Below, piece by piece: positions 53,798-61,815 of a DNA stretch of 64,000 nt (positions are counted from its first letter, which is position 1; each line of letters starts with the position of its first letter). The notes below the pieces were generated by a model that had not been told where the DNA came from, made no database searches, and was given only the letters and a program-made list of their open reading frames with translations. The stretch spans positions 16,085-80,084 of the IMG/VR virus record IMGVR_UViG_3300020176_000011. One strand, 5' to 3'. Source of the DNA: a virus. The translations under genes and the position numbers were made by a program.

Positions 53798-54586
53798 ATG
53801 GCTACGAAGAAGAAGACCCTCAAGGTCGCGGCGCAGCCCGCCGTCATCATCATCCCGAACCAGTCGATCATCGTCGGCACTCGCTCGGTCGCGTGGGATC
53901 ATCCCGCCCGCACGGCGATCCTGTCCGCCATCAAGGCCAAGTCGTGGGCCAAGGTGAATGATCTGATGAACCCGCTCAAGGCCGTGATCTCCTACGGCAA
54001 GGGCAAGCTCGCTGTCCGCGTCGAGGACAACGAGGTCGTCTACAAGGGCGACACCATCGACGGCGCGCTCGGGAAGCGCCTGATGGAAATGATGCAGAAC
54101 AGCATGCCCATCGACTACCTGCTCAAGTTCGTCGACAAGGCCCGTCTGAACCCGTCGCACCGGGCGCAGAAGGAGCTGTACGGCTTCATCGAATACGGCC
54201 AGCTGCCGATCACGGCGGATGGAAACTTCCTGGCGCGCAAGGTCGTTCGTTCGGACTTCCGCGACAAGCACACCGGCACCATCGACTACACGCCCGGCAA
54301 GGTCGTCTCGATGCCCCGCCACAAGGTCGACGACGACTCGCGGAACACCTGTTCCTCAGGCCTGCACGTCTACTCCAAGGACTACAGCCGGAACTTCGCC
54401 AGCTACGGCGACAAGTTCCTGCTCGTCGAGATCGACCCGACGAACGTCGTGGCCGTCCCGCCGGACTACTCCAACACCAAGATGCGCGTCTGCGCCATGA
54501 AGGTGGTCAAGGAGCTGACCGACGAGAACGACCCGGAGTTCTTCGGCTCGCTCGTCTACGGCAACCAGGTGGAAGTCTGGTCGTAA
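53798..54586 (+). CDS. rIIB: rIIB-like protein
   Basis: A 262-residue protein whose C-terminal half (YGQLPITADGNFLARKVV, then CSSGLHVYSKDY and LLVEIDPTNVVAVPPDY) is the conserved rIIB region. It follows rIIA directly. Codon use is strongly biased to AAG/GTC/CCG forms, unlike its neighbours, suggesting high expression. Starts at ATG 53798; a TTG nine bases earlier is unlikely. It carries a leader element (53774-53784). Confidence 0.8.
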   Translation: MATKKKTLKVAAQPAVIIIPNQSIIVGTRSVAWDHPARTAILSAIKAKSWAKVNDLMNPLKAVISYGKGKLAVRVEDNEVVYKGDTIDGALGKRLMEMMQNSMPIDYLLKFVDKARLNPSHRAQKELYGFIEYGQLPITADGNFLARKVVRSDFRDKHTGTIDYTPGKVVSMPRHKVDDDSRNTCSSGLHVYSKDYSRNFASYGDKFLLVEIDPTNVVAVPPDYSNTKMRVCAMKVVKELTDENDPEFFGSLVYGNQVEVWS

Positions 54587-54597
54587 CCTCACGAAAT

Positions 54598-54618
54598 CGG
54601 CGCGGCTAGTCCGCGCCG
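54598..54618 (+). terminator. Hairpin after rIIB-like gene
   Basis: An 8-bp stem (CGGCGCGG with CCGCGCCG) and 5-base loop 11 bases after the stop. There is no T-run, so termination is uncertain. A 12-bp palindrome, CCTAGGCCTAGG, follows at 54637-54648. Confidence 0.45.
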
Positions 54619-54674
54619 GTCAGCGGGCCTTTGGGACCTAGGCCTAGGGGATGGCGACAGTGCAGTCGTCCCAA

Positions 54675-54738
54675 GCTCGGGCGCACGACCCTCCACCGCA
54701 ACGACGTCGGTGCGTTGTAGGAGAGGGAATGCCCGAGC
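54675..54738 (+). ncRNA. Predicted structured RNA upstream of rtcB
   Basis: A nested long hairpin: GCTCGGGC (54675-54682) pairs with 54731-54738. Inside it, CCCTCC pairs with the GGAG/AGGG side and CAACG pairs with CGTTG around a 9-base loop. It lies in a 183-bp gap with no gene, 31 bases before rtcB. It could be a leader control element or a small RNA; not a tRNA cloverleaf. Confidence 0.4.
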
Positions 54739-54769
54739 AAGACTCCTGAAATTCACAAAGAGGTAGGAC

Positions 54770-55969
54770 ATGCATATCGTCGATGATACTCAACGCGCGC
54801 CGATCAAGATGTGGACCAATGGTGTTCCGCTCGAACACTCGGCGCATCAGCAGTTGCGCAACGTCGCCAACATGCCCTTCATCTTCAAGCATGTGGCGGT
54901 GATGCCTGACGTGCATTGGGGAATGGGAGCCACTGTGGGCTCCGTGATCCCGACGCAGCAGGCAATCATCCCAGCAGCCGTGGGTGTCGACATCGGGTGC
55001 GGCATGTGCGCGGTTCGTCTTGACGGCGTGAAGGCCTCGGATCTTCCCGAGAGCCTTGCCACCATCCGCAGTCAGATCGAACACGCCGTGCCGACCGGTT
55101 TCGCCACCCACGGCGAGATCGACAAGGGTCTGTCGAAGCTGGACGTGAACAACTTCCTGCAGTGGCTGCGTGAGCGCCATCCGAAGGTCGGCGACCGTCG
55201 CAAGGACAGCTTGGAGAAGATCATCGGCACCCAGCTGGGCACGCTCGGCGGCGGCAATCACTTCATCGAACTGTGTCTCGACGAGAGCCAGGATGTGTGG
55301 CTGATGCTGCACTCTGGTTCCCGAGGCATCGGCAACATCATCGGCCAGTATTTCATCACGCTGGCGAAGGAAGATTGTCAGCAGATCAACATCAAACTGC
55401 CCGACCGCGATCTCGCCTACCTGCGGGAAGGTACCGATCTGTTCAAGGACTACATCTACGCCCTCACCTGGTGCCAGAAGTACGCGGCGGCGAACCGTGC
55501 CGACATGCTACGTCGAGTCCTGATCGTCCTGCGTCGGCATCTGCCTCCGTTCAAGGATCGGGTGGAGGCGATCAACTGCCATCACAACTACGTCACGCAG
55601 GAGAACCACTTCGGCGAGGATGTGTGGGTCACCCGCAAGGGTGCGGTCGACGCCAGCAAGGGCAAGCTCGGGATCATTCCCGGCTCCATGGGCGCGAAGT
55701 CCTTCATCGTCGAAGGGCTGGGCAATCCCGAGTCGTTCAATTCGTGCAGCCACGGAGCGGGTCGAGTCATGTCCCGTGGCAAGGCGAAGGAACTGATCTC
55801 GGTGGAAGACCATGTGGCAGCGACCGAAGGTGTCGAATGCCGCAAGGACGCGGGTGTGCTGGACGAGAGCCCGGCCGCCTACAAGAACATCGACGACGTG
55901 ATGGACGCTCAGAAAGACTTGGTCGCCATCCGTCACACTCTCAAGCAAGTCCTCTGTGTGAAAGGTTAA
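54770..55969 (+). CDS. rtcB: RtcB RNA ligase
   Basis: A 399-residue RtcB with all key motifs: MPDVHWGMGATVGSV, VGVDIGCGM with Asp74 and metal ligand Cys77, GGGNHFIE, HSGSRGIG, NCHHNY, GSMGAKSF, and CSHGAGR with the guanylylated His at about 328. RtcB joins 2',3'-cyclic phosphate or 3'-phosphate RNA ends to 5'-OH ends using Mn and GTP. In phages it may repair tRNAs cut by host anticodon nucleases. AGAGGTAGG precedes the ATG. Confidence 0.95.
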   Translation: MHIVDDTQRAPIKMWTNGVPLEHSAHQQLRNVANMPFIFKHVAVMPDVHWGMGATVGSVIPTQQAIIPAAVGVDIGCGMCAVRLDGVKASDLPESLATIRSQIEHAVPTGFATHGEIDKGLSKLDVNNFLQWLRERHPKVGDRRKDSLEKIIGTQLGTLGGGNHFIELCLDESQDVWLMLHSGSRGIGNIIGQYFITLAKEDCQQINIKLPDRDLAYLREGTDLFKDYIYALTWCQKYAAANRADMLRRVLIVLRRHLPPFKDRVEAINCHHNYVTQENHFGEDVWVTRKGAVDASKGKLGIIPGSMGAKSFIVEGLGNPESFNSCSHGAGRVMSRGKAKELISVEDHVAATEGVECRKDAGVLDESPAAYKNIDDVMDAQKDLVAIRHTLKQVLCVKG

Positions 55970-55972
55970 GTC

Positions 55973-56878
55973 ATGGGTTTCAAGCCACTGCTCGCAGGCA
56001 ACGTCATCGACCTCAATGGTTTGGATGACCTGATCTTCCCGATGATCGGCTCCTTCAAGATCGACGGCATTCGTGCCCTCGGATTGGACGGGGCACTCAT
56101 GTCCCGTACCAAGACCCTGCTCCCGAACCAGGAGCTGCAGGCAATGTTTGGTCGTCCGGAGTTCGACCGTCTCGACGGAGAAATGGTCGACGGCGATCCG
56201 AACGATCCGCAGGCCATGAACAAGGCCAGTCGGTGCGTGATGAAGGCGTCAGCCTCGGCGGCCAACGCCAAGTGGTACGTGTTCGATCATGTGCCCGACG
56301 ACGGCGACATGACGGCCTTCACCATTCGACTCAAGTTGCTCAAGGACAAGGTCGAAGCTCTCAGCCACCCGCAGATTGTGCTGCTGGATCAGGTGATCCT
56401 GACCAGCCTCGACGATCTGCTGCTGTACGAGAAGACGGCGCTGGAAGCGGGCTATGAAGGTGTGATGATCCGCAAGCCGCTCGGCCACTACAAGTTCGGC
56501 CGCTCGTCGGCAAGGGAACAGATCCTTCTCAAGATGAAGAAGTTCGAGGACGCCGAGGGCACGCTCACCGGCATGACCGAGATGATGCACAACGAGAACG
56601 AGGCGCTCAAGGACAACTTCGGCCGCACGAAACGGTCGTCGTCCAAGGCAGGCAAGGTCCCGGCGGGTGTCATGGGCAATCTCGTCTGTGAAACCGACGA
56701 GAAGGTCGAGTTCGAGATCGGCACCGGCTTCACGGCCGAGGACCGAGCGTGGTTCTGGAAGAACCGAGAGCGTCTGCTCGCTGACCACACTCGCATCAAG
56801 TACAAGCATCAGCCGCATGGTGCGAAAGACAAGCCGCGCTGCCCGGTCTATATCGGCATCCGGAAGGACCCGACGTGA
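55973..56878 (+). CDS. ATP-dependent DNA ligase
   Basis: A 301-residue enzyme with nucleotidyltransferase motifs: I at FKIDGIRA (Lys29, adenylated), III at LDGEMVDG, IV at YEGVMIRKP and V at LLKMKKFED. The rest resembles an OB-fold domain (VEFEIGTGFTAED). Size and motif order resemble T7-like minimal ligases. It seals nicks during phage replication and repair. It lies 3 bases after rtcB, so the two ligases are co-expressed. Confidence 0.93.
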   Translation: MGFKPLLAGNVIDLNGLDDLIFPMIGSFKIDGIRALGLDGALMSRTKTLLPNQELQAMFGRPEFDRLDGEMVDGDPNDPQAMNKASRCVMKASASAANAKWYVFDHVPDDGDMTAFTIRLKLLKDKVEALSHPQIVLLDQVILTSLDDLLLYEKTALEAGYEGVMIRKPLGHYKFGRSSAREQILLKMKKFEDAEGTLTGMTEMMHNENEALKDNFGRTKRSSSKAGKVPAGVMGNLVCETDEKVEFEIGTGFTAEDRAWFWKNRERLLADHTRIKYKHQPHGAKDKPRCPVYIGIRKDPT

Positions 56879-57135
56879 ACATCGGGTCCTACGTCTCGGA
56901 GCTTCCGAATGACGAGAAGCTCCAGATCATGCGGGACTACGACCAGTGGGAGAAGACAGGCACCACTGGTCAGACCTCGCTTCGCAAGCACACTGAAACT
57001 ATCATCAGTGTGAGCGGGAACGATCCCGCGAACTTCTACTTCTATGCGATGGCCCTGACATTCACATGCTCCAGGTTCTTCGCTGAGAAGTACATCGCAA
57101 TGTACGCAGGAAAGGTGCCACAGCATGTCCGATAA
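56875..57135 (+). CDS. Hypothetical protein, 86 aa
   Basis: GTG overlapping the ligase stop (GTGA). Helical N-terminus, aromatic middle (FYFYAMALTFTCSRFF). No motif recognised. Confidence 0.58.
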   Translation: MNIGSYVSELPNDEKLQIMRDYDQWEKTGTTGQTSLRKHTETIISVSGNDPANFYFYAMALTFTCSRFFAEKYIAMYAGKVPQHVR

Positions 57136-57322
57136 GCGACACATGGGCCGACTGGAGGGTTGGTCCCGATCCTACGTCACGACCGAGGGGCTCGGCTTCG
57201 TGATCAACGCCACGAACGGAAGTACCGGAGCCATCGTGCTGGAGATCCAGCAGCCGGATGGCAGCTGGGAAGTGGAGACGAAGAATCTCCGCTACACCCT
57301 CGGGACACCAGCCAGTGCGTAA
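57125..57322 (+). CDS. Small beta-rich protein, 65 aa
   Basis: AGGAAAGG precedes ATG 57125. Strand-rich sequence (FVINATNGSTGAIVLEIQQP). The 3' end overlaps the methyltransferase start. Function unknown. Confidence 0.55.
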   Translation: MSDKRHMGRLEGWSRSYVTTEGLGFVINATNGSTGAIVLEIQQPDGSWEVETKNLRYTLGTPASA

Positions 57323-57956
57323 GCTCAACATCCTGATCGGCTGCGAGTGCAGTGGCATTGTCCGTGACGAGTTCATCAAGCTCGGTCATGACGCAATGTC
57401 CTGCGACTTGCAGCCGTGCGACCGACCGGGTCCGCATCATCAGGGTGATCTGATCGAGCTGCTCAACAGCAAGCCGTCCGGCTACTACGACCTGATGATC
57501 GCTCATCCGGTCTGCACCTATCTGTGCGGCTCGGGCTGGCACTGGCACAAGAAGCAGCCTGACCGAATGGCGAAGTCCATCGACGCTCGGGACTTCTTCA
57601 TGAGACTGTGGCGACATCCTGCCGCAGCACGGGTTGCTCTGGAAAACCCAATCGGCATCATGTCGACGTGGTTCAGGAAGCCCGACCAGATCATTCAACC
57701 GTACCAGTTCGGTGACGACGCCAGCAAAGCTACGTGCTTGTGGTTGTCGAACGATCTGCCACTGCTGACACTGGATCGTAGTCAGTATGTGAAACCTCGC
57801 ATCACCGCTGATGGAAAGAAGCGGTGGGCGAACCAGACCGATAGCGGTCAAAATCGTTTGGGACCTTCGGCCGACCGTGCTAAACTTCGGTCCGAAACCT
57901 ATCCAGGAATTGCTAGGGCCATGGCCCAGCAGTGGAGTGCGTTCCTCTCCTTGTAG
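57315..57956 (+). CDS. C5-cytosine methyltransferase-like protein
   Basis: GTG 57315. The start ILIGCECSGIVRDEFI matches the AdoMet-binding motif I of C5 methyltransferases. AHPVCTYLC stands in the place of the catalytic PPCQ loop, and LENPIG is motif VI (ENP). At 213 residues it is shorter than full enzymes of about 320 and lacks an obvious target-recognition region, as in a compact phage family with a P-x-C loop. It may modify phage DNA or base precursors; activity is unproven. Restriction partner is absent. Confidence 0.7.
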   Translation: MRKLNILIGCECSGIVRDEFIKLGHDAMSCDLQPCDRPGPHHQGDLIELLNSKPSGYYDLMIAHPVCTYLCGSGWHWHKKQPDRMAKSIDARDFFMRLWRHPAAARVALENPIGIMSTWFRKPDQIIQPYQFGDDASKATCLWLSNDLPLLTLDRSQYVKPRITADGKKRWANQTDSGQNRLGPSADRAKLRSETYPGIARAMAQQWSAFLSL

Positions 57957-57968
57957 GAACATTCGTGT

Positions 57969-58001
57969 AACTGAAACTGAAGCTGACAAAGGAACTGTAT
58001 C
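57969..58001 (+). promoter_or_regulatory. Shared leader element, copy 2
   Basis: AACTGAAACTG (57969-57979), then the CAAAGGAACTG ribosome-site block just before ATG 58002. Spacing matches copy 4 (33 bases). Confidence 0.6.
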
Positions 58002-58370
58002 ATGTCCATCAAGAACATCCCGCTCCCCGGCTCGCCCACCACGACCGTTCTGGCCACCACGAGCCTCTCCCTCTACACCCAGCGCGCCGAGATCGACGCC
58101 AAGATGAAGGAGATCGGCCTCGACCTGATCGAAATCGCTCGCGGCGAGACGATGGCGATCACCATCCCGAACATGGGCAAGGTCACCGTGACCAAGCCGT
58201 CCGAGCCGACGCCGGTCCCCGGCGAATACACCTACACCTTCAGCCAGGAAGCGTTCCTGAACCTCAGCGCGGCGACCCGTCGCACGCTGCAGAATGCTGG
58301 CGTCGTCATCGTCGCGCCGAAGGTCAAGGGTGGCTCGTCGGCGACCGTGCGGCACACCCCGAACAAGTAA
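58002..58370 (+). CDS. Highly codon-biased hypothetical protein, 122 aa
   Basis: Preceded by leader element 2. The sequence (MSIKNIPLPGSPTTTVLAT...) has two beta-rich stretches and a basic C-terminus (VAPKVKGGSSATVRH). Codons are nearly all of the preferred C-ending type, unlike adjacent genes, which suggests abundant protein. No family recognised. Its stop overlaps the wall-hydrolase start (TAATG). Confidence 0.62.
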   Translation: MSIKNIPLPGSPTTTVLATTSLSLYTQRAEIDAKMKEIGLDLIEIARGETMAITIPNMGKVTVTKPSEPTPVPGEYTYTFSQEAFLNLSAATRRTLQNAGVVIVAPKVKGGSSATVRHTPNK

Positions 58371-58825
58371 TGCGGTGGCTTCTAGCCATACTCGTTGCTG
58401 TGAGCTTGCCCGGCACCAGCTGGGCAAGCTCATTCAGCTCAGCCGATCTTCGGCTTGTCGCCGATCTTGTTTGCCATGAGGCTCGTGGTGAAACCTTTCA
58501 AGACCAACTCGACGTGGCTTTCGTCGTCCTCAACCGAATTGACGCGAGAGGAAGACACCACCCGAAGGTGGTTCCCTCTGTTCTTCTCGCGCCGGGACAG
58601 TTCAGTGGTTTCACTGGTGAAGCTCGATCAGGCGAGTGTCGACGACAAAGCAAATCCTGGAGAACCGCGCTCAACGCAGTTACCCTCGTCTTCCTCACCG
58701 AGTGGGCAACCAATCACGGCGCAACCCACTTCGCCGTTTGTCGATTGGGCAGACCCTTCGGTCCTCAGTTCACACTGGTGAAACGAAACGCCAGTCATTG
58801 CTATTGGAGAAAGCATGCGCCTTAG
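58370..58825 (+). CDS. Secreted SleB/CwlJ-type cell-wall hydrolase
   Basis: The 151-residue product starts with a cleavable-type signal (MRWLLAILVAVSLPGTSWA). The mature part carries the Hydrolase_2 pattern: ADLVCHEARGE with the catalytic Glu, VAFVVLNRID, and APGQFSGF. SleB-type enzymes cleave peptidoglycan glycan strands. A signal peptide would let a phage endolysin be exported by the host Sec system, with a later holin or pinholin effect. This is the best endolysin candidate in the window. Confidence 0.8.
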   Translation: MRWLLAILVAVSLPGTSWASSFSSADLRLVADLVCHEARGETFQDQLDVAFVVLNRIDARGRHHPKVVPSVLLAPGQFSGFTGEARSGECRRQSKSWRTALNAVTLVFLTEWATNHGATHFAVCRLGRPFGPQFTLVKRNASHCYWRKHAP

Positions 58826-59243
58826 CATGAACGACTTTATGAGCAATCCTCTAAAGGTTCGTACCTACCCCAAGCTGTGGCAGATGTTCCGCCCGCGTGG
58901 GAAGATCGTTCAGATCAACTTCCGAGCTACCGCTGACAACAACTACACGGTTCAACTCGGACTGAAATTCAAGGAAGGTGCGCCAGGCATCCGAGTCTTT
59001 GCTGGCACGAAGTACATGGGTCGGATCGTCAACGAAGGTGAATACCACTCGGTCGCCAATCAGTGCGACCCTCTGTGGAACGCCGTCGTCAACCTGCTCG
59101 ATAAGCTCGACGCCGACCCGATCAAGACGGTCGCCGACTACGGGATTGAGAGCGGCCTGTGTGGCTTCTGCAGCCGCGCGCTGACCGATCCCGAGAGCAT
59201 CAAGTTCGGCATCGGTCCGATCTGCAGGAGGAATGTCGGATGA
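58815..59243 (+). CDS. DUF6011-like zinc protein, 142 aa
   Basis: GGAG precedes ATG 58815. The C-terminal CGFCSRALTDPESIKFGIGP followed by ICRRN is the pattern of a small zinc-binding domain (CxxCxRxLTxxxSxxxGIGPxC) found in phage and actinobacterial proteins. The N-terminal part is beta-rich. Probably nucleic-acid related; role unknown. Confidence 0.68.
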   Translation: MRLSMNDFMSNPLKVRTYPKLWQMFRPRGKIVQINFRATADNNYTVQLGLKFKEGAPGIRVFAGTKYMGRIVNEGEYHSVANQCDPLWNAVVNLLDKLDADPIKTVADYGIESGLCGFCSRALTDPESIKFGIGPICRRNVG

Positions 59244-59518
59244 CCCAGGTTCTGTCTACCATCGAAGAGATGACAAAGCTCGCTGACAAGCTGCTGAATC
59301 TCAACCGAGCGGATAGGAACTGGACGTTGGATGACGAAGTCATGCACATCCAGATCCATGGCAAACGCACAGCGTGGGGCGAAGCTGAGTGGAGAAGTGC
59401 CCACAAGCGGCTCGCAGAGTATGAAGCCCGTCGTCCGTCTGAGTTGAGAACCGGACTGATCCGGGTCGTCAACGAGACAATCGAAAAGCTAAAGGTGCAA
59501 TATGCTTGCGATTTTTGA
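59240..59518 (+). CDS. Hypothetical helical protein, 92 aa
   Basis: ATGA overlap. Helical, charged (EEMTKLADKLLNLNRADRNW). No motif recognised. Confidence 0.57.
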   Translation: MTQVLSTIEEMTKLADKLLNLNRADRNWTLDDEVMHIQIHGKRTAWGEAEWRSAHKRLAEYEARRPSELRTGLIRVVNETIEKLKVQYACDF

Positions 59519-59849
59519 AGCCATCATGAACTGGTGGGATCCACTCCCACAGTATCGTGACGTGCCCAACCTCGTCGGCAAGAGGATCACTCTGGATTGG
59601 ATCGCTGCTCATGGACCGTGGTCCGGTGGCGTGAACACCGAGCTGCCCCGACGTGGTGACATCGTCACCATTCTCGATGACGACAGCATGTCCACCTACG
59701 TCACCAAGCAGAAGATGGGACGTGTCGTCGGCTACAAATACTACGAGAACCGAATGGTCAGCCAAGTGGTTCTCGACAACGGCGACACAGCACTTCTTGC
59801 CTACTGTCGTCGGCTCAAGGACCATCCTCGCATCTGGATCAACTACTAG
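59502..59849 (+). CDS. Hypothetical protein, 115 aa
   Basis: AAGGTG upstream of ATG 59502. Beta-rich protein (GKRITLDWIAAHGPWSGG, then MGRVVGYKYYENRMVSQVVL). No family recognised. Confidence 0.57.
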   Translation: MLAIFEAIMNWWDPLPQYRDVPNLVGKRITLDWIAAHGPWSGGVNTELPRRGDIVTILDDDSMSTYVTKQKMGRVVGYKYYENRMVSQVVLDNGDTALLAYCRRLKDHPRIWINY

Positions 59850-59858
59850 GGACCGAAC

Positions 59859-60536
59859 ATGAACTTCGATCAAGCCTACGAAATCATCGGCGGACTGAGC
59901 AAGCCGTCGAAGATGCCATGGTGGAGCTGGAGCATTCCGGCCGTCCATTGCAAGACCGGAAGCAAGCTGGCGCAGAAGGAAGGCACCGTGTGCCACGGCT
60001 GCTACGCTCTCAAGGGCTTCTATCACATGCCCGCCGTCAAGAACGCGATGGATCGTCGATACGAGGCGCTCAACCATCCTCTGTTCGTCGACGCCTTCGT
60101 GATCGTACTGACCAGGTTCTACGAGACGGGCCAGCGGAAGTACAAGTTCCGAGGCAAGCTCGTGAAAGAGAACCGGTTTCGCTGGCATGACAGTGGCGAC
60201 ATTCAGTCGGTCGACCACCTCAACGCCATCAACGAGATCTCGAAGCACACTCCCTTCCTGCGACATTGGGTTCCTACCAAAGAACCCGGCATCGTGGCAA
60301 AGTGGCTCAAGAAGAATGGAGCATTCGCTCCGAACCTCGTGGTTCGTGTATCCCATCCGATGGTGGGACAGCATTTCGAGACTGCTCGACCCAGCGGTTT
60401 GCCGGTGTCGACGGTCGGTTACAAGGGCAAGGGTGTGAAGCAATGTCCTGCCGCAGCTTCGCAAGGCAACAAGTGTCTCGATTGCGACACCTGTTGGATT
60501 GGAAAAAACGTAGCGGTCAACTACCCGCTGCACTAA
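59859..60536 (+). CDS. gp88-domain protein
   Basis: A 225-residue protein with conserved cysteines: CKTGSKLAQKEGTVCHGCYA near the N-terminus and CPAAASQGNKCLDCDTCWI near the end. The central RFRWHDSGDIQS is also typical of the phage gene-product-88 domain as I recall it. The Cys clusters suggest a metal or Fe-S site, and the fold may relate to radical-SAM-like proteins. The function is not known. Confidence 0.72.
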   Translation: MNFDQAYEIIGGLSKPSKMPWWSWSIPAVHCKTGSKLAQKEGTVCHGCYALKGFYHMPAVKNAMDRRYEALNHPLFVDAFVIVLTRFYETGQRKYKFRGKLVKENRFRWHDSGDIQSVDHLNAINEISKHTPFLRHWVPTKEPGIVAKWLKKNGAFAPNLVVRVSHPMVGQHFETARPSGLPVSTVGYKGKGVKQCPAAASQGNKCLDCDTCWIGKNVAVNYPLH

Positions 60537-60560
60537 ATCGGTGTCACGTCCCCACCGATG

Positions 60561-60601
60561 TTACTGAAACTGGGACTCGTCAAAGTCAAAGGAACTGTCA
60601 C
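60561..60601 (+). promoter_or_regulatory. Shared leader element, copy 3
   Basis: TTACTGAAACTG (60561-60572), then TCAAAGGAACTGTCAC before ATG 60602. A duplicated CAAAG makes this copy 7 bases longer than copies 2 and 4. Confidence 0.6.
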
Positions 60602-60826
60602 ATGTCCACGAACACGAAGATGAAGGTCAGCAAGCGTCTCTTCTCGTCCATGCAGCTGGAGGCCGAGCGTGCCGAGAAGCTCGCCGTCGCCGCCCGCGCC
60701 AAGGCCGACGAGAAGAAGCGGAACCTGGAGAACGTCGAGGTCGAGCCGGATGGCCGCAAGAAGGTGGTCACGACCGGCGCGGCCGATGCGAACTCGGCGC
60801 AGGGCACCGGCAGCGTCGAGGCGTAA
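60602..60826 (+). CDS. Codon-biased coiled-coil protein, 74 aa
   Basis: Preceded by leader element 3. Lys/Glu/Ala-rich helix (QLEAERAEKLAVAARAKADE), probably coiled coil, then a polar tail. Strong preference for C- and G-ending codons. TAATG overlap with the next gene. Function unknown. Confidence 0.62.
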   Translation: MSTNTKMKVSKRLFSSMQLEAERAEKLAVAARAKADEKKRNLENVEVEPDGRKKVVTTGAADANSAQGTGSVEA

Positions 60827-61065
60827 TGCCCGACATCGCCAAGTGCCGTGGAGACAGCTGCCCCATTCGGGGCAGCTGTTACCGCTTCACCTCTGATGAC
60901 AGCGGGCGACGTCAGGCTTATCTTGGCACGAGCCCGTATGGCCAACTCCACAAGGGTTGGTGTGAGATGTATAGTGGAGGTGAGCATGGAAAAATCGCGA
61001 CTCTGGACGCAAACCGAACAGGCGTTTCCGATCTTTCGGGCGTTCAACAAGGGTTCCGCCGCTGA
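60826..61065 (+). CDS. Small Cys-rich protein, 79 aa
   Basis: TAATG overlap. MPDIAKCRGDSCPIRGSCYR carries a C-x4-C-x5-C pattern seen in short phage proteins; further Cys at about 46. The last 80 bases overlap the next gene, and the C-terminus may be non-functional. Probably metal-binding. Confidence 0.6.
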   Translation: MPDIAKCRGDSCPIRGSCYRFTSDDSGRRQAYLGTSPYGQLHKGWCEMYSGGEHGKIATLDANRTGVSDLSGVQQGFRR

Positions 61066-61189
61066 GAAGGCACTCGCGGTCGACCTCGCGAATGATTTGA
61101 TGGGGAAGGTCCTTTCCCCGCTGCTTCGACAGCGTCTGGACCTTCTGATCCGCAAGTACAAGAACGACAAGATCATCGGAGCAATGTGA
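60986..61189 (+). CDS. Small helical protein, 67 aa
   Basis: GGAGGTG precedes ATG 60986, a strong site that supports this gene despite the overlap. Helical, basic (LLRQRLDLLIRKYKNDK). Function unknown. Confidence 0.6.
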   Translation: MEKSRLWTQTEQAFPIFRAFNKGSAAEKALAVDLANDLMGKVLSPLLRQRLDLLIRKYKNDKIIGAM

Positions 61190-61815
61190 TGCGAACGAGC
61201 CACGGCGTGACCACCATCAATGGCGTGAGGTGGTTGGTCCAAAACCAATCTCTGACGAACGCCATCGGGCTGCCGGGGCTTCCTGACTTCCAGCGTTCGC
61301 AGTACAAGTACGACGCTCCTCACAACTTGGACCTCAATGTGAAGTCCACGCCGCAGCTGGAGACGGACCTGAACACCATCTTGTCCGATCCAGTTGCGCG
61401 CTTCTTTCTTCCATCGATCATCGATCCTCTCAGTGACGAGATACTCGTGAAGTATTCTCCTGAGCCGGACATTCGAGTGATCGAGCGCCTCACATACCTG
61501 TGGGGCAACGGCACATGGTCCAGGACCCAGAGTTTTCGTCAGTACCATCGGCTCAAGTTCAATCGTCAGATCGGCGATACGAACATCCTGCCGCTGATTT
61601 ACTATGGCGCTACGGTTCAGGATCAGCGCGCCATCGACACCATCGTAGCAGCACCGCTGCAGAACCGTTTGCTGATCTTCGGCGACAACACTCCAGTGTT
61701 GCCCGTGTGGTCAGTGATGAAAATCGGACGACTAGCACTTCGACTGGCAGACATCATCAATATGGATCTGCCATCCATTGGTGCCTTGTACCTCCGCAAT
61801 TGTATGAGGGCGTAA
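61189..61815 (+). CDS. Hypothetical protein, 208 aa
   Basis: ATG 61189 overlaps the previous stop. Mixed alpha/beta soluble protein (MRTSHGVTTINGVRWLVQN...); no catalytic motif seen. TAATG overlap with the helicase, so the two may act together. Confidence 0.6.
   Translation: MRTSHGVTTINGVRWLVQNQSLTNAIGLPGLPDFQRSQYKYDAPHNLDLNVKSTPQLETDLNTILSDPVARFFLPSIIDPLSDEILVKYSPEPDIRVIERLTYLWGNGTWSRTQSFRQYHRLKFNRQIGDTNILPLIYYGATVQDQRAIDTIVAAPLQNRLLIFGDNTPVLPVWSVMKIGRLALRLADIINMDLPSIGALYLRNCMRA

Noticed and set aside
54589-54771. A tRNA or small leftward gene in the gap before rtcB
   Set aside because: The nested stem does not fold as a cloverleaf and no CCA-type acceptor or anticodon arm is apparent. The leftward frame is a shadow without a start signal.
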